Assembly (NCBI GenBank): GCA_003235365.1
Contig: QJWJ01000049.1
Span: 44,507 to 108,506, forward strand
Direction of reading: 5' to 3'
From: Deltaproteobacteria bacterium
GTDB taxonomy: Bacteria > Myxococcota_A > Polyangia > Polyangiales > Polyangiaceae
Length of the DNA: 64,000 nt
The translations under genes and the position numbers were made by a program. Below are positions 1-7,770 of this stretch, piece by piece (the stretch's first letter is position 1; every line of letters starts with the position of its first letter). The notes beneath the pieces were generated by a model. The model had not been told where the DNA came from and made no database searches. It was given only the letters and a program-made list of their open reading frames with translations.

Positions 1-1374
1 GTTCTGTTCATTCTCAGCCTGGGCGGCTTGAGCACTCAAGAAACGGCCCGCCGCGGCAATCTGTTCGGCATCATCGGCATGACCATTGCCGTCGTTGCGA
101 CGGCGCTGAGCAACGAGGTCAGCGCATACGGCTTGCTCGCAGGGGGGCTCGCCGTCGGCGGACTGATCGGCGCGGTGTTGGCCGCCAAGGTGGAGATGAC
201 CAGCATGCCGCAGCTGGTTGCGATCCTTCACAGCTTCGTCGGGTTGGCGGCGGTATTGGTCGGCTACGCGACGTTCCTCGATACGAGCGTGGTCCACGAA
301 GGCGCTGCGGCGACGATTCACCAAATCGAGATCTACGTCGGTGTATTAGTCGGTGCCCTGACGTTCACCGGTTCGGTCATCGCGTTCGGCAAACTGCAAG
401 GTTTCATCGGTGGTAAGCCGCTACTCCTACCCGCGCGCCACGTGCTGAACGTCGTTGCCGTGTTGGCTTGCGTCTACTACGGCATCAGCTTCGTCGGCGG
501 CCCGCACGACGAAGCAATGTTGGCCCTGTACGTCATGACCGCCATCTCCGGCGCCATCGGCGTGCACATGGTGATGGCCATCGGCGGCGCGGACATGCCC
601 GTCGTGGTCTCCATGCTCAACAGTTATTCGGGTTGGGCAGCTGCCGCCGCCGGCTTCATGCTGAGCAACGACTTGCTCATCATCACCGGCGCCTTGGTCG
701 GCAGTAGCGGTGCGATTCTGAGCTACATCATGTGCGCCGCGATGAATCGCTCGTTCGTCAGCGTGATCCTCGGTGGCTTCGGTACGGGAACGAGCTCTGG
801 CTCGGGGACCCAGGTCGAAGGCGAAGTCACACCGGTGGATCTGGACGAGACCGTGGAGCTCATGCTCGACGCGCGCAGCGTGATCATCGTCCCTGGTTAC
901 GGCATGGCCGTGGCTCAAGCCCAGCACCCGCTGTACGAGATCACCAACGTGCTGCGCGGACGCGGCGCGTTGGTTCGCTTCGGGATCCACCCAGTGGCAG
1001 GGCGTTTGCCCGGTCACATGAACGTGCTGCTCGCCGAGGCGAAAGTTCCGTACGACATCGTGCTGGAGATGGAAGAGCTCAACGACGACTTCCCCGAAAC
1101 CGATCTGGTGCTCGTGATCGGTGCCAATGACATCGTCAACCCCGGCGCGCTGGAAGACACGTCCAGCCCGATCTACGGCATGCCCGTGCTCGAAGTCTGG
1201 AAGGCCCAAACGACGATCGTGCTCAAACGCGGCATGGCGGCTGGCTACGCTGGCGTGGACAACCCGTTGTTCTACAAGGAGAACACCCGCATGCTGTTCG
1301 GTGACGCCAAGAAGAACTGCGACGCATTGCTCGCAGCCCTGCGCACTGCAACCGAAGCGCAAGCCGCCGAGTAG
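1..1374 (+). CDS. pntB: NAD(P) transhydrogenase subunit beta, 5'-truncated by window edge
   Basis: Beta subunit of the membrane-bound, proton-translocating nicotinamide nucleotide transhydrogenase, which couples hydride transfer between NADH and NADP+ to proton flow. The frame is open from the first base (it reads [11 protein letters not shown]), so the start lies a little upstream; 457 residues are visible against about 460-480 in the family. Roughly the first 260 residues are successive hydrophobic membrane segments. The C-terminal part is the NADP-binding domain, with the family signatures [34 protein letters not shown] and [10 protein letters not shown]. pntA is expected off the left edge. 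The stop codon is only 8 bases from the stop of the convergent Crp-type gene. An initiation codon inside the window (TTG at 28) is unlikely, because the conserved sequence continues upstream of it. Confidence 0.96.
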   Translation, partial: VLFILSLGGLSTQETARRGNLFGIIGMTIAVVATALSNEVSAYGLLAGGLAVGGLIGAVLAAKVEMTSMPQLVAILHSFVGLAAVLVGYATFLDTSVVHEGAAATIHQIEIYVGVLVGALTFTGSVIAFGKLQGFIGGKPLLLPARHVLNVVAVLACVYYGISFVGGPHDEAMLALYVMTAISGAIGVHMVMAIGGADMPVVVSMLNSYSGWAAAAAGFMLSNDLLIITGALVGSSGAILSYIMCAAMNRSFVSVILGGFGTGTSSGSGTQVEGEVTPVDLDETVELMLDARSVIIVPGYGMAVAQAQHPLYEITNVLRGRGALVRFGIHPVAGRLPGHMNVLLAEAKVPYDIVLEMEELNDDFPETDLVLVIGANDIVNPGALEDTSSPIYGMPVLEVWKAQTTIVLKRGMAAGYAGVDNPLFYKENTRMLFGDAKKNCDALLAALRTATEAQAAE

Positions 1375-1382
1375 ACGAAAGC

Positions 1383-2072
1383 TCAGAGCGGCAACTTGAC
1401 CAGCACCAAGCTGCCGTGCAGGCGACGGATCGCTCCATCCTTCGCCCACTGACTGAGCAGTTGGTTTACCCGCTCCCGAGTCGCTCCGACCAAGTCGCCC
1501 AAGTCCTGCTGAGTCAGCGCCAAGTCCAGCAGCACACCGTCGGAGCTCACCTCGCCGAACATCTCTCCCAGATCTCGAAGCCGTTCGGCCAGGCGCGTGC
1601 CGACGTCCTTCGCGGCCAAGTCGACGCAAGTACGGCTGAGACGCCTCAATCGCACCGAGAGCAGTCGAGCCAGGTATTTCATGACCCCGGGGTGGTAGTC
1701 CGCCAGCGCTTCGAGCTGGGGTTTTGGCATCCGCAACAGCCGCCCCGAGCGCACGACCGTGATCGACGCCGAGGGCGACGAACCGTCGAGCATCGACATC
1801 TCGCCGAGTAGTTCACCGGGACCGAGGATCACCAGGGTGACGTTCTTACCTTGAGGCGTCGTGATGCTCACTTTGTAGGCGCCGCTGAGCGCCAAGTACG
1901 TCGCGTCGCTGTTTTGCCCCTCGGAGATGACGACATCCCCCGTACCCACGGTGGTGACTGAACAGTAGGCGAGAAACTGACCCAACGTCTCACGCGCCAC
2001 GCCTCCGAACATCGCGTGGTCGAGCAACGAGTGTTCTTGGGTCGGCGTTGCGTAGGGGGGCCTCATCTCCAT
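1383..2072 (-). CDS. Crp/Fnr-family transcriptional regulator
   Basis: A 229-residue protein with the usual two-domain Crp layout. Residues ~15-130 form a cyclic-nucleotide-binding beta-roll; GELLGEMSMLDGSSPSAS fills the phosphate-binding-cassette position with an S-P-S-A-S variant of the classical R-S-A core, so the ligand cannot be predicted. A C-terminal winged helix-turn-helix (LTQQDLGDLVGATRERVNQLL) spans about residues 168-190. It is the last gene of a three-gene minus-strand run: the MBL-fold gene ends 16 bases upstream of its start, and that gene follows another protein with a cNMP-binding domain. ATG codons at M1 and M3 are both possible starts. There is no Cys cluster of the Fnr iron-sulfur type. 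Its targets are unknown; self-regulation of the operon is an inference. Confidence 0.9.
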   Translation of the reverse strand: MEMRPPYATPTQEHSLLDHAMFGGVARETLGQFLAYCSVTTVGTGDVVISEGQNSDATYLALSGAYKVSITTPQGKNVTLVILGPGELLGEMSMLDGSSPSASITVVRSGRLLRMPKPQLEALADYHPGVMKYLARLLSVRLRRLSRTCVDLAAKDVGTRLAERLRDLGEMFGEVSSDGVLLDLALTQQDLGDLVGATRERVNQLLSQWAKDGAIRRLHGSLVLVKLPL

Positions 2073-2088
2073 TTCCCACAGAGCCTAC

Positions 2089-2844
2089 TCAGAACTCGAA
2101 CTGTTGACCACGTGCCACGAATCCAAGAAACCCCGCGGCCTTCGCATCGGGCAGCGGCCCGGCCTCGTAGTGGTACAACCACATCTTTCGCCGTGTGCGC
2201 TCCGGAAGCTGCGCCAGCTCGTCGAAGTGCGCGTGAACGCCGGATTTCGCCACAGCGGTCTCACAGTCGTGGAAAATGACGTCGGCGCGCTCATAGCTTT
2301 CCGCCAAAACGTCGGGAGCGTAACAGGTATCAGTCGTGAAGAACACCCGCCGCGCCTCGACACTCAACATCAGGCCGTAACTGCGCATCGTAGCAGCCTC
2401 GGAAACGACGTGGGGGGTCCGCACCAGGCTGACCTCGGTCCCCTCCCAAACGAACCCTTCGTCCACCTCGTGGACGTCGAAGTAGGTACCGAGGTCTGCT
2501 GGGCCGTGTTCGGTGATGCCCATGCCGCCCTTGAGCGTGTGCTCCCACAGTGGCCGGGCTAGCTGCCTTTGGACGAACAGCCGCGGCTTGGGCACATTCG
2601 GTGCGAACAGTGTGGAGAACCCGACGTACTCGAGCCCGCCCACGTGGTCGGCATGCGCGTGACTGATGTAGATGTCGTGGATCTCCGAAACGCGCAACCC
2701 GACGCGATGCATGGCGAAACGCAGATCTGAACCACAATCGAGCAGCAGATTGCGGCCCGAAGCGGACGTCAGCAGCACGTTCGACTGATAGTTGTCGGCC
2801 CCAACCGTGAAGGCGGACCCACTGCCGAGAAACAGCATCCTCAT
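2089..2844 (-). CDS. MBL-fold metallo-hydrolase (RNase Z / cyclic-nucleotide phosphodiesterase-like)
   Basis: A 251-residue metallo-beta-lactamase-fold protein. It starts MRMLFLGSGSAFT, followed by NYQSN and LLLDCGSD, then the metal-binding motif ISHAHADHVGG (HxHxDH). Later ligand candidates are the His in TPHVV, the Asp in FTTDTCY, HDCE, and a His-rich C-terminal segment (HAHFDEL, LYHYEAG). This arrangement resembles small MBL hydrolases related to RNase Z and bacterial cyclic-nucleotide phosphodiesterases; the substrate cannot be fixed from sequence. The ATG at 2844 was chosen because AAGGGGG lies just upstream; an in-frame GTG 21 bases earlier would overlap that site. It sits between two cNMP-binding-domain genes (27 and 16 base gaps), so hydrolysis of a cyclic nucleotide is an attractive but unproven role. 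Confidence 0.85.
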   Translation of the reverse strand: MRMLFLGSGSAFTVGADNYQSNVLLTSASGRNLLLDCGSDLRFAMHRVGLRVSEIHDIYISHAHADHVGGLEYVGFSTLFAPNVPKPRLFVQRQLARPLWEHTLKGGMGITEHGPADLGTYFDVHEVDEGFVWEGTEVSLVRTPHVVSEAATMRSYGLMLSVEARRVFFTTDTCYAPDVLAESYERADVIFHDCETAVAKSGVHAHFDELAQLPERTRRKMWLYHYEAGPLPDAKAAGFLGFVARGQQFEF

Positions 2845-2871
2845 GGCACCCCCTTCATTGACCACCTGCGG

Positions 2872-3864
2872 TCACGCCAGCTCCCTGCGGTGGCCCGTGG
2901 CGAGTTCCTCGAGTTTCGCTCGGTCGACCTTGTCCCCGGGGGCACACGCGACACGGCAATCCGTCTGCGCCCTGAGAGTCGACGTCCTTCGCCCACCTTC
3001 GAGCAACGCTCGCTCCCCCAAAACGACGCCTGGCCCCAGCGTGGCAACGAGTTCGTCGTTTGCCCAGACGTCGAGCAAACCATCCAGGAGCAGGTACAGC
3101 TCATCCCCAAGCTCCCCCTGCACACACAACGCTCGCCCCGCCGGCACGGTGCGGACGTGCGGTGCGTCTCCGGCGCGCATGATGTGCAGGCTGAGCTGAC
3201 GCTCGAGCGCGCTTTCGACGGCGCTGACCAACGCGGGCGAATCTGCGTTGCCCCAAGGCGTGTTCCCTCCGAAGTGCTCGTCGCTCCACTTCTTGAAGCT
3301 GATCAAGCTGCTTTTCTGAAATAGCTTGCCATCGTTGTCGTAGATCCAATGGCGAGGAAAGGGACTGGCACCAGCGAGTTGCCCGGCGCAGCTACCATCG
3401 GCAAACAACTCCAGCTCCAGGGTGGTCCACGCCGTTGGCGCGACCAGCTGAAAGAAGGGCGGCCGTTTGACGGGACGCGGTGCCGGAACGCCCGTCCGCG
3501 CCCCACAGGTCTGCGTAAACTTGACGGAGCTGGCCGATACGGACGGCTCGGCGCGCAACGTGGGAAACACCACAGGAGCAAAGGTCATCGACGCTGGTCC
3601 AATGCGCAGCGTCGTCGACCCGACGACACCATTGCCAACGAAGCCGTAACCAGTGATGCGGTCGTCTTCGACGTCGATGTACGCACTGAGCTGATTGCAG
3701 AAACGGCAGCGATCCTCGTTCACCATCGCCTCGATGTCTCCGAGATCGTCCGCCGGCGGATGATCGTAGTGGGCAACGCCCATCGAGAACGGCAGCTTGA
3801 ATGCCCCCGTGACGGCTTCAGACGGAATCCACGAGATCGAGGTAATGCTGGCTTCGACGCGCAT
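2872..3864 (-). CDS. Protein with C-terminal cyclic-nucleotide-binding domain
   Basis: A 330-residue protein without a signal peptide. Residues ~1-230 are a domain I do not recognise by name; it contains a CRFCNQLSAYIDVEDD segment and aromatic- and Pro-rich stretches, and looks soluble. Residues ~235-325 are a cNMP-binding beta-roll: GELGDELYLLLDGLLDVW, then GPGVVLGERALLEGGRRTSTL, a fair match to the phosphate-binding cassette (G-E-x-A-L-L ... R-T-S-T-L). No helix-turn-helix follows, so it is probably an effector or enzyme controlled by ligand, not a DNA-binding regulator. It is the first gene of the run that continues with the MBL-fold hydrolase (27 bases) and the Crp-type regulator. The ATG start faces a 466-base gap towards ppnP. 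Confidence 0.8.
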   Translation of the reverse strand: MRVEASITSISWIPSEAVTGAFKLPFSMGVAHYDHPPADDLGDIEAMVNEDRCRFCNQLSAYIDVEDDRITGYGFVGNGVVGSTTLRIGPASMTFAPVVFPTLRAEPSVSASSVKFTQTCGARTGVPAPRPVKRPPFFQLVAPTAWTTLELELFADGSCAGQLAGASPFPRHWIYDNDGKLFQKSSLISFKKWSDEHFGGNTPWGNADSPALVSAVESALERQLSLHIMRAGDAPHVRTVPAGRALCVQGELGDELYLLLDGLLDVWANDELVATLGPGVVLGERALLEGGRRTSTLRAQTDCRVACAPGDKVDRAKLEELATGHRRELA

Positions 3865-4330
3865 GGCAACGACAACGGTGAGGGATCGAACAGTGGACTA
3901 CGTCGTGAAGGACTCTTTCCACAAACACGGCGCCGCTACTAGAACGCTGCATCGCATGGCACTAGCGGATGGGGGTAACGTCGAATGGTATACAAGAAGG
4001 GCCTTTGATTGGTCCATCGCGAAACGGACCCATCGGCGAGCCACCTGCGCCTGATGAAGCCCGAACAAACACCGAGTTCGTCAGACGGTATCAGGTAGCA
4101 CCGTCATGCAGCAAACGCTGCTCGAGACGACGCACACTAGCCACTTCACGCCATGCGCGCACGCAACGAGTGAAGCGGTTCATGCCTGGATGTGTGAAGT
4201 GGTTCACTGTCGCGGGGCGCGGCGTATCCCTCACTCCACCGTGTCGTCGGCGCCGCGCGGGTTGCCGGCTCGAGACAGTCGGCGCGGGTTACCTCTATCG
4301 CGTCAGCGAGTTCCTGATATACCGCCGCCC
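3865..4330 (+). other. Divergent intergenic region upstream of ppnP
   Basis: 466 bases between the cNMP-domain gene (leftward) and ppnP (rightward), with no convincing coding frame. The left half is richer in A/T than its surroundings and is where a leftward promoter would lie. The right half carries the tandem GTGAA-N4-TTCAC-like palindromes annotated separately. Confidence 0.6.
4141..4207. promoter_or_regulatory. Candidate tandem operator: GTGAA-N4-TTCAC palindromes
   Basis: GTGAAGTGGTTCAC at 4194-4207 is a perfect 5-4-5 inverted repeat. An almost identical copy, GTGAAGCGGTTCAT, lies at 4170-4183, exactly 24 bases earlier. A third half-related copy in reverse orientation, CCACTTCAC, is at 4141-4149. 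Two near-identical dyads about two helical turns apart, 125-160 bases upstream of ppnP and in front of a divergent gene, fit a cooperative repressor or activator site. No cognate regulator can be named. Confidence 0.5.
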
Positions 4331-4651
4331 ATGTCAAATCTCGAATTCGCTGGCGTCAGTGTGCCCGCGCTGGCCAACGTCTACTTCGACGGAAAGGTCG
4401 TCAGTCATACCCTGAAGTTCGGCGACGGTTCCAAGAAGACCCTCGGCGTCGTCTTCGCCGGCGAGTACCACTTCACGACATCCAGCGCCGAACGCATGCA
4501 AATCACCGACGGGGTGTGCCAGGTCCGTTTGGACGGAGACGACCACATGCAGCGCTTTGAAGCGGGGAGCCACTTCGACGTTCCCGCAAACAGTGGATTC
4601 ACGATCGCGGTGGACGAAGGTCTGGCCCAGTACATCTGCTCCTACATCTAG
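4331..4651 (+). CDS. ppnP: Pyrimidine/purine nucleoside phosphorylase
   Basis: A 106-residue single-domain cupin of the PpnP (YaiE, formerly DUF1255) family, which phosphorolyses a broad range of nucleosides to free base and ribose-1-phosphate. Family features are the opening NVYFDGKVVSHTL, LGVVFAGEYHFTTSSAERMQI, and the C-terminal GSHFDVPANSGFTI cupin strand pair; the length is normal. The ATG at 4331 matches the conserved N-terminus (MSNLEFAGVSVPALANVYF); the frame stays open well upstream but without conserved sequence. It appears monocistronic. A GC-rich inverted repeat (GCCCG ... CGGGC, 4652-4672) directly after the stop may act as a weak terminator. The tandem palindromes at 4170-4207 may control it. 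Confidence 0.93.
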   Translation: MSNLEFAGVSVPALANVYFDGKVVSHTLKFGDGSKKTLGVVFAGEYHFTTSSAERMQITDGVCQVRLDGDDHMQRFEAGSHFDVPANSGFTIAVDEGLAQYICSYI

Positions 4652-4769
4652 CCCGTTGCGACCTCGCGGGCGCGTTGGTCACCGGGCCGGCGCCCCACAA
4701 CGTCGAGTGCTCATCAGCGGGCCTCGCGGTCACACAGCGTCCATCGTCCCTCGCCCTTCTGGAGGTCCC

Positions 4770-5840
4770 ATGCGACGCGTCCCCGCAATTGTGAATGCCG
4801 TTTTGACCCTGCCCGTAACCCTATTGCTCTGCTGTGGTGGGATGAGTGGGGTGAGCGACACCGAGATGGATCGCGCCGGGCAAACCACCGGCAGCAAGAC
4901 CGACGACAAACAAGCCAGCGGCAAGGCTTCCGATTTCGACGATCAGGATGCTCGAGGAACGGACGTCGAAGCTGATCCAAACGACGACGGCATCGACGAG
5001 CCGAACGTGGACCGCCAGGTCACGGACGAAACGACGAAACTGGCCGGCCCCGAGCCGGAGCTGGACGACGACAACGGCGCAGCTCCGACCGAAGACGAAG
5101 AGCCGCCAACCGCAGCGCAAACCCCCGAAGCCGATCGGCTGATCATCGACTCGAACGTGGACCCAGACGCGGCTGACGAGGGCGCGGAAGATGAAACGGA
5201 AACCAGTGACGGAGTCGAGACGAGCAACGGGATCGTGCCGCTCGAGTTCGTCGATGACCTGAGCATCCTGGTCATCTTCGACAACTCCGGCAGCATGGAC
5301 ACCTATTGGGGCAACGGCTCGCGCTGGGACATCGCCAATCAGGCCCTGTACGACGCGCTGGCTCCCGTGGCCACATCCCTCAAGGTGGCCAGCATTCGCT
5401 TCCCCTTGGGGGCGGAGGACTGTAGCGTTCCGGAGTTCGCCGATGATCGGCAATTTGGCTGGCAACTGGCGGGGGAGTTCCTCGACGCATGGGAAGCGGG
5501 CAAGATCTTCCCGAACGGTGGAACGCCCATGGGGCAGGCGTTCTTGGCCGCTGATGCCGCGATCGCCGACGCACGCGAACGCGGACTGCTCGAGGACCGC
5601 TTCAACGTCATCGTGCTGACGGACGGCGAACCCAATTGTGAGACGGATACGACGTTGCTCACCGAGCTACCCGCCCAGTGGCACGAACGGGGCGTGAAGA
5701 CCCACGTGCTCGGCCTGCCGGGGTCAGACGCCGCCGCGCAATTGCTCGACGACATCGCAGCGGCAGGTGGCACCGATGAGTTCGTTCACCTCGGTAGCGC
5801 AGAGCAACTCGGCGACGAAGTTCTCGTGCGAGCCCGGTAG
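4770..5840 (+). CDS. Lipoprotein with von Willebrand factor A domain
   Basis: A 356-residue predicted exported lipoprotein. A basic start and hydrophobic segment end in TLPVTLLLCCGG, giving a lipobox Cys near residue 20. Residues ~25-150 are a highly acidic, low-complexity linker rich in Asp, Glu and Thr. From about residue 160 there is a vWA domain: MIDAS motif DNSGSM (D171, S173, S175), a later Thr in GGTPMGQAF, and VLTDGEPNCETD as the third metal-binding element. This architecture (lipobox, acidic spacer, vWA) is frequent in myxobacterial surface proteins thought to bind ligands through a divalent metal. The ATG at 4770 was chosen because GGAGGT precedes it at 4761. The gene appears to stand alone. 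Confidence 0.88.
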   Translation: MRRVPAIVNAVLTLPVTLLLCCGGMSGVSDTEMDRAGQTTGSKTDDKQASGKASDFDDQDARGTDVEADPNDDGIDEPNVDRQVTDETTKLAGPEPELDDDNGAAPTEDEEPPTAAQTPEADRLIIDSNVDPDAADEGAEDETETSDGVETSNGIVPLEFVDDLSILVIFDNSGSMDTYWGNGSRWDIANQALYDALAPVATSLKVASIRFPLGAEDCSVPEFADDRQFGWQLAGEFLDAWEAGKIFPNGGTPMGQAFLAADAAIADARERGLLEDRFNVIVLTDGEPNCETDTTLLTELPAQWHERGVKTHVLGLPGSDAAAQLLDDIAAAGGTDEFVHLGSAEQLGDEVLVRAR

Positions 5841-6603
5841 ACGTGTGGGTGCGACATGGGTTCGACGCCTCGTGGTGTAAGTCGAGCAAGTGATTTTGAG
5901 GCGGCACGCTGGGCCGCAAGCTGTGGAGCCGTCGGGCACGGAGCTTGCAGTGTCCGGATTTGACGAGATTCGGGAGTGTCGAGACACCCGCAATCGAGTC
6001 GAAACCGGAGGTACGATGCAAGAGTCCGAATACCCGCCGTCAGATTCCGACCTTTCCGACGTCAAATCTTTGACGCTGGACGACGTGCTCGAGCTGCACT
6101 ACCGCCTGCGCTTGTTCCCACTGGCGACTCCCGCTCACGCTCAAAACATCGAGCCGGGCGAGCAGTAGAAGCACTGCGTACGGCGTCGTCGTGGGCGTCA
6201 CCGGCGTCCGCGATCTCGACCGGTCGCGAATGCGAAGTGGTTTCGTCGGGAATCGCTTCCAAAGCCGTGCCCCACGGCGGCGGTCAACGTGCACCTGAGT
6301 CGAGACGCGCCAAACCGCGAAGCGTCGCGTCTCGACCCTGCTTGACGAAGGGCGACCCACTCGACGACAGCAGAGCCAACGCCACTCGCCTCGAGTGGGA
6401 TCGTATTGCGGCGACGATCGCGTCTCGCCGGCGCCGCTGTAGCGAGCGCCCCGACCTGGTCGTGATCTCGACGCGCGAATTGAGCTCGACACGACGCCCG
6501 AGATTCCTGCCTGAGCGCAGTCCAGGGGTCCAAGCGCGAAACGGGGAAAATTCCCATTCGAAAATCGCATGCGGTGAACTAGATCCGCATGCGGAGCTGC
6601 CGC
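5841..6603 (+). other. Intergenic region with one candidate small ORF and repeats
   Basis: 763 bases between the vWA lipoprotein and the ABC permease pair. It holds a 50-codon candidate ORF (6016-6168) and, at the right end, CCGCATG repeats. Between 6169 and 6540 no reading frame looks like a protein; the open frames there have Arg/Ser-rich translations typical of shadow frames. GGGAA-AA-TTCCC at 6543-6554 is a short inverted repeat. Confidence 0.5.
6016..6168 (+). CDS. Hypothetical 50-residue protein (candidate)
   Basis: A short frame beginning MQESEYPPSDSDLSDVKSLT and ending at TAG. It is preceded by a perfect GGAGGT (6007-6012) three bases before the ATG, which is closer than usual. The first half is acidic (Ser/Asp-rich); the second half could form a helix (LTLDDVLELHYRLRLFPL). 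No family is recognised. It lies 175 bases after the vWA lipoprotein and may be a genuine microprotein or a remnant. Support is the ribosome-binding site and the biased, non-random composition only. Confidence 0.3.
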   Translation: MQESEYPPSDSDLSDVKSLTLDDVLELHYRLRLFPLATPAHAQNIEPGEQ

Positions 6604-6608
6604 ATGAG
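6566..6608. promoter_or_regulatory. CCGCATG repeat cluster at the start of the ABC permease pair
   Basis: CGCATGCGG (6566-6574) and the palindrome CCGCATGCGG (6585-6594) lie 19 bases apart, followed by a further CCGCATG (6601-6607) that overlaps the chosen ATG at 6604. The repeats cover the ribosome-binding site (GGAG at 6593), so a bound protein or folded RNA here would affect initiation. It could be chance in GC-rich DNA. Confidence 0.35.
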
Positions 6609-7764
6609 CCTCGTTCGATTCACGTTGCGCAACAGCCGCCGAGCTCCGTTGCGCACAGCGCTGACTGTTCTCGCCGTCGCGACCACACTCGTGGCCTTCT
6701 TGTTGCTGCGCTCGATGAGCCGGGGCTGGACGGACCAGGTCGCTCAAACCCCGAACAATCGAGTGGTCAGCCGCCACAAAGTGAGTTGGTCCCAGGCCTT
6801 TCCGGTTCACTACGCCGAGGAGGTACGCAAGCTCCCCGGCGTGAAAGACGCGATGGGGGGACGCTGGGCGGAGTTGAAGTACCCGAAGAACTCGGATTTC
6901 TGGTTCGGAACCACCGCAGTCGAGGCCCGACCCTTCGTCGACATGCACTACGAACTCGAAGCGCCTGCAGAGCAGAAGCAGGCGTTCATTGCCAACCGTC
7001 GGGGAGCGTTCGTAAGCGCCGAACTCGCCCAGCAGTTCGGTTGGAAGCTCGGCGATCACATCCACCTCGAGGGCACGTTCCTGCCCGGCGCGTGGGACCT
7101 GGAAATCGAGTGTATTGCGCAGTCGACACGGCACGGTTTCGCTCACCGCGACGTATGGCTGCATCTCGAGTACTTCAACGAAGTGATCCCCGCCGAAGAG
7201 CGCGACAAGTTGAACATCATTTCGGCCGAAATCTTCGAGCCCAAAGAAGGTGCCAACATCGCCCGCGCCATCGACATCCACTTCGACGAGCGCGACAACC
7301 AAACGTTCACTCAAGAAGACCAAGCGCTCAATGCGGCATTCGTCGGAATGTTTGGCGCCATCCTGCAAGCCATCGACGTGGTGAGCGTATTGGTTCTCGG
7401 AATCATCTTGTTGCTGCTCGGCAACACCGTGGCCATGGGTGTTCGAGAGCGCACCCACGAGTACGGCGTGCTACGGGCGATCGGATTCATGCCCAAGCAC
7501 CTGGCCGGCTTCGTCTTGGGTGAAGCTGCGGCGCTGGGCGTCATCGGAGGCGTGCTCGGGTTGCTGTTGTCGTATCCGGTCGTCGAAAAGGGGCTGAGTC
7601 GTTTCGTGGAAGAGGAGATGAACATGGCGCCCTTGATGGTGCCGACCGATGCCGCGGTTTGGGCAGTGGTTCTCGGCGCGATACTCGGCCTGTTGTCGGC
7701 GTGTCTACCGGCGTACAAGGCCGCTCGTTTGGAGGTAGTCGACTCGCTACGGCGCGTCGGCTGA
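6604..7764 (+). CDS. ABC transporter permease, FtsX/MacB-like
   Basis: A 386-residue permease of the FtsX/MacB superfamily, whose members use ATP hydrolysis in the cytoplasm to move lipoproteins, peptides or signals on the periplasmic side. One N-terminal membrane helix (~residues 17-33, LTVLAVATTLVAFLLL) is followed by a ~220-residue periplasmic domain and three C-terminal helices, with the family motif VRERTHEYGVLRAIGF before the second-last pair. The ATG at 6604 (MSLVRFTLRN) was preferred over one 15 bases upstream because GGAG at 6593 is correctly spaced. The next gene is a paralogous permease 6 bases downstream. No ATP-binding subunit or periplasmic adaptor gene is adjacent, so partners must be encoded elsewhere. 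Confidence 0.9.
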   Translation: MSLVRFTLRNSRRAPLRTALTVLAVATTLVAFLLLRSMSRGWTDQVAQTPNNRVVSRHKVSWSQAFPVHYAEEVRKLPGVKDAMGGRWAELKYPKNSDFWFGTTAVEARPFVDMHYELEAPAEQKQAFIANRRGAFVSAELAQQFGWKLGDHIHLEGTFLPGAWDLEIECIAQSTRHGFAHRDVWLHLEYFNEVIPAEERDKLNIISAEIFEPKEGANIARAIDIHFDERDNQTFTQEDQALNAAFVGMFGAILQAIDVVSVLVLGIILLLLGNTVAMGVRERTHEYGVLRAIGFMPKHLAGFVLGEAAALGVIGGVLGLLLSYPVVEKGLSRFVEEEMNMAPLMVPTDAAVWAVVLGAILGLLSACLPAYKAARLEVVDSLRRVG

Positions 7765-7770
7765 AGCTGA

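Noticed and set aside
427..1629. Long minus-strand frame opposite pntB
   Set aside because: It is antisense to a clear gene, translates to His/Arg/Asp-rich sequence, and has no motif or ribosome-binding site.
6040..7458. 472-codon minus-strand frame
   Set aside because: It overlaps the ABC permease gene in antisense and has shadow-frame composition; only the short + strand ORF at 6016 was kept as a weak candidate.
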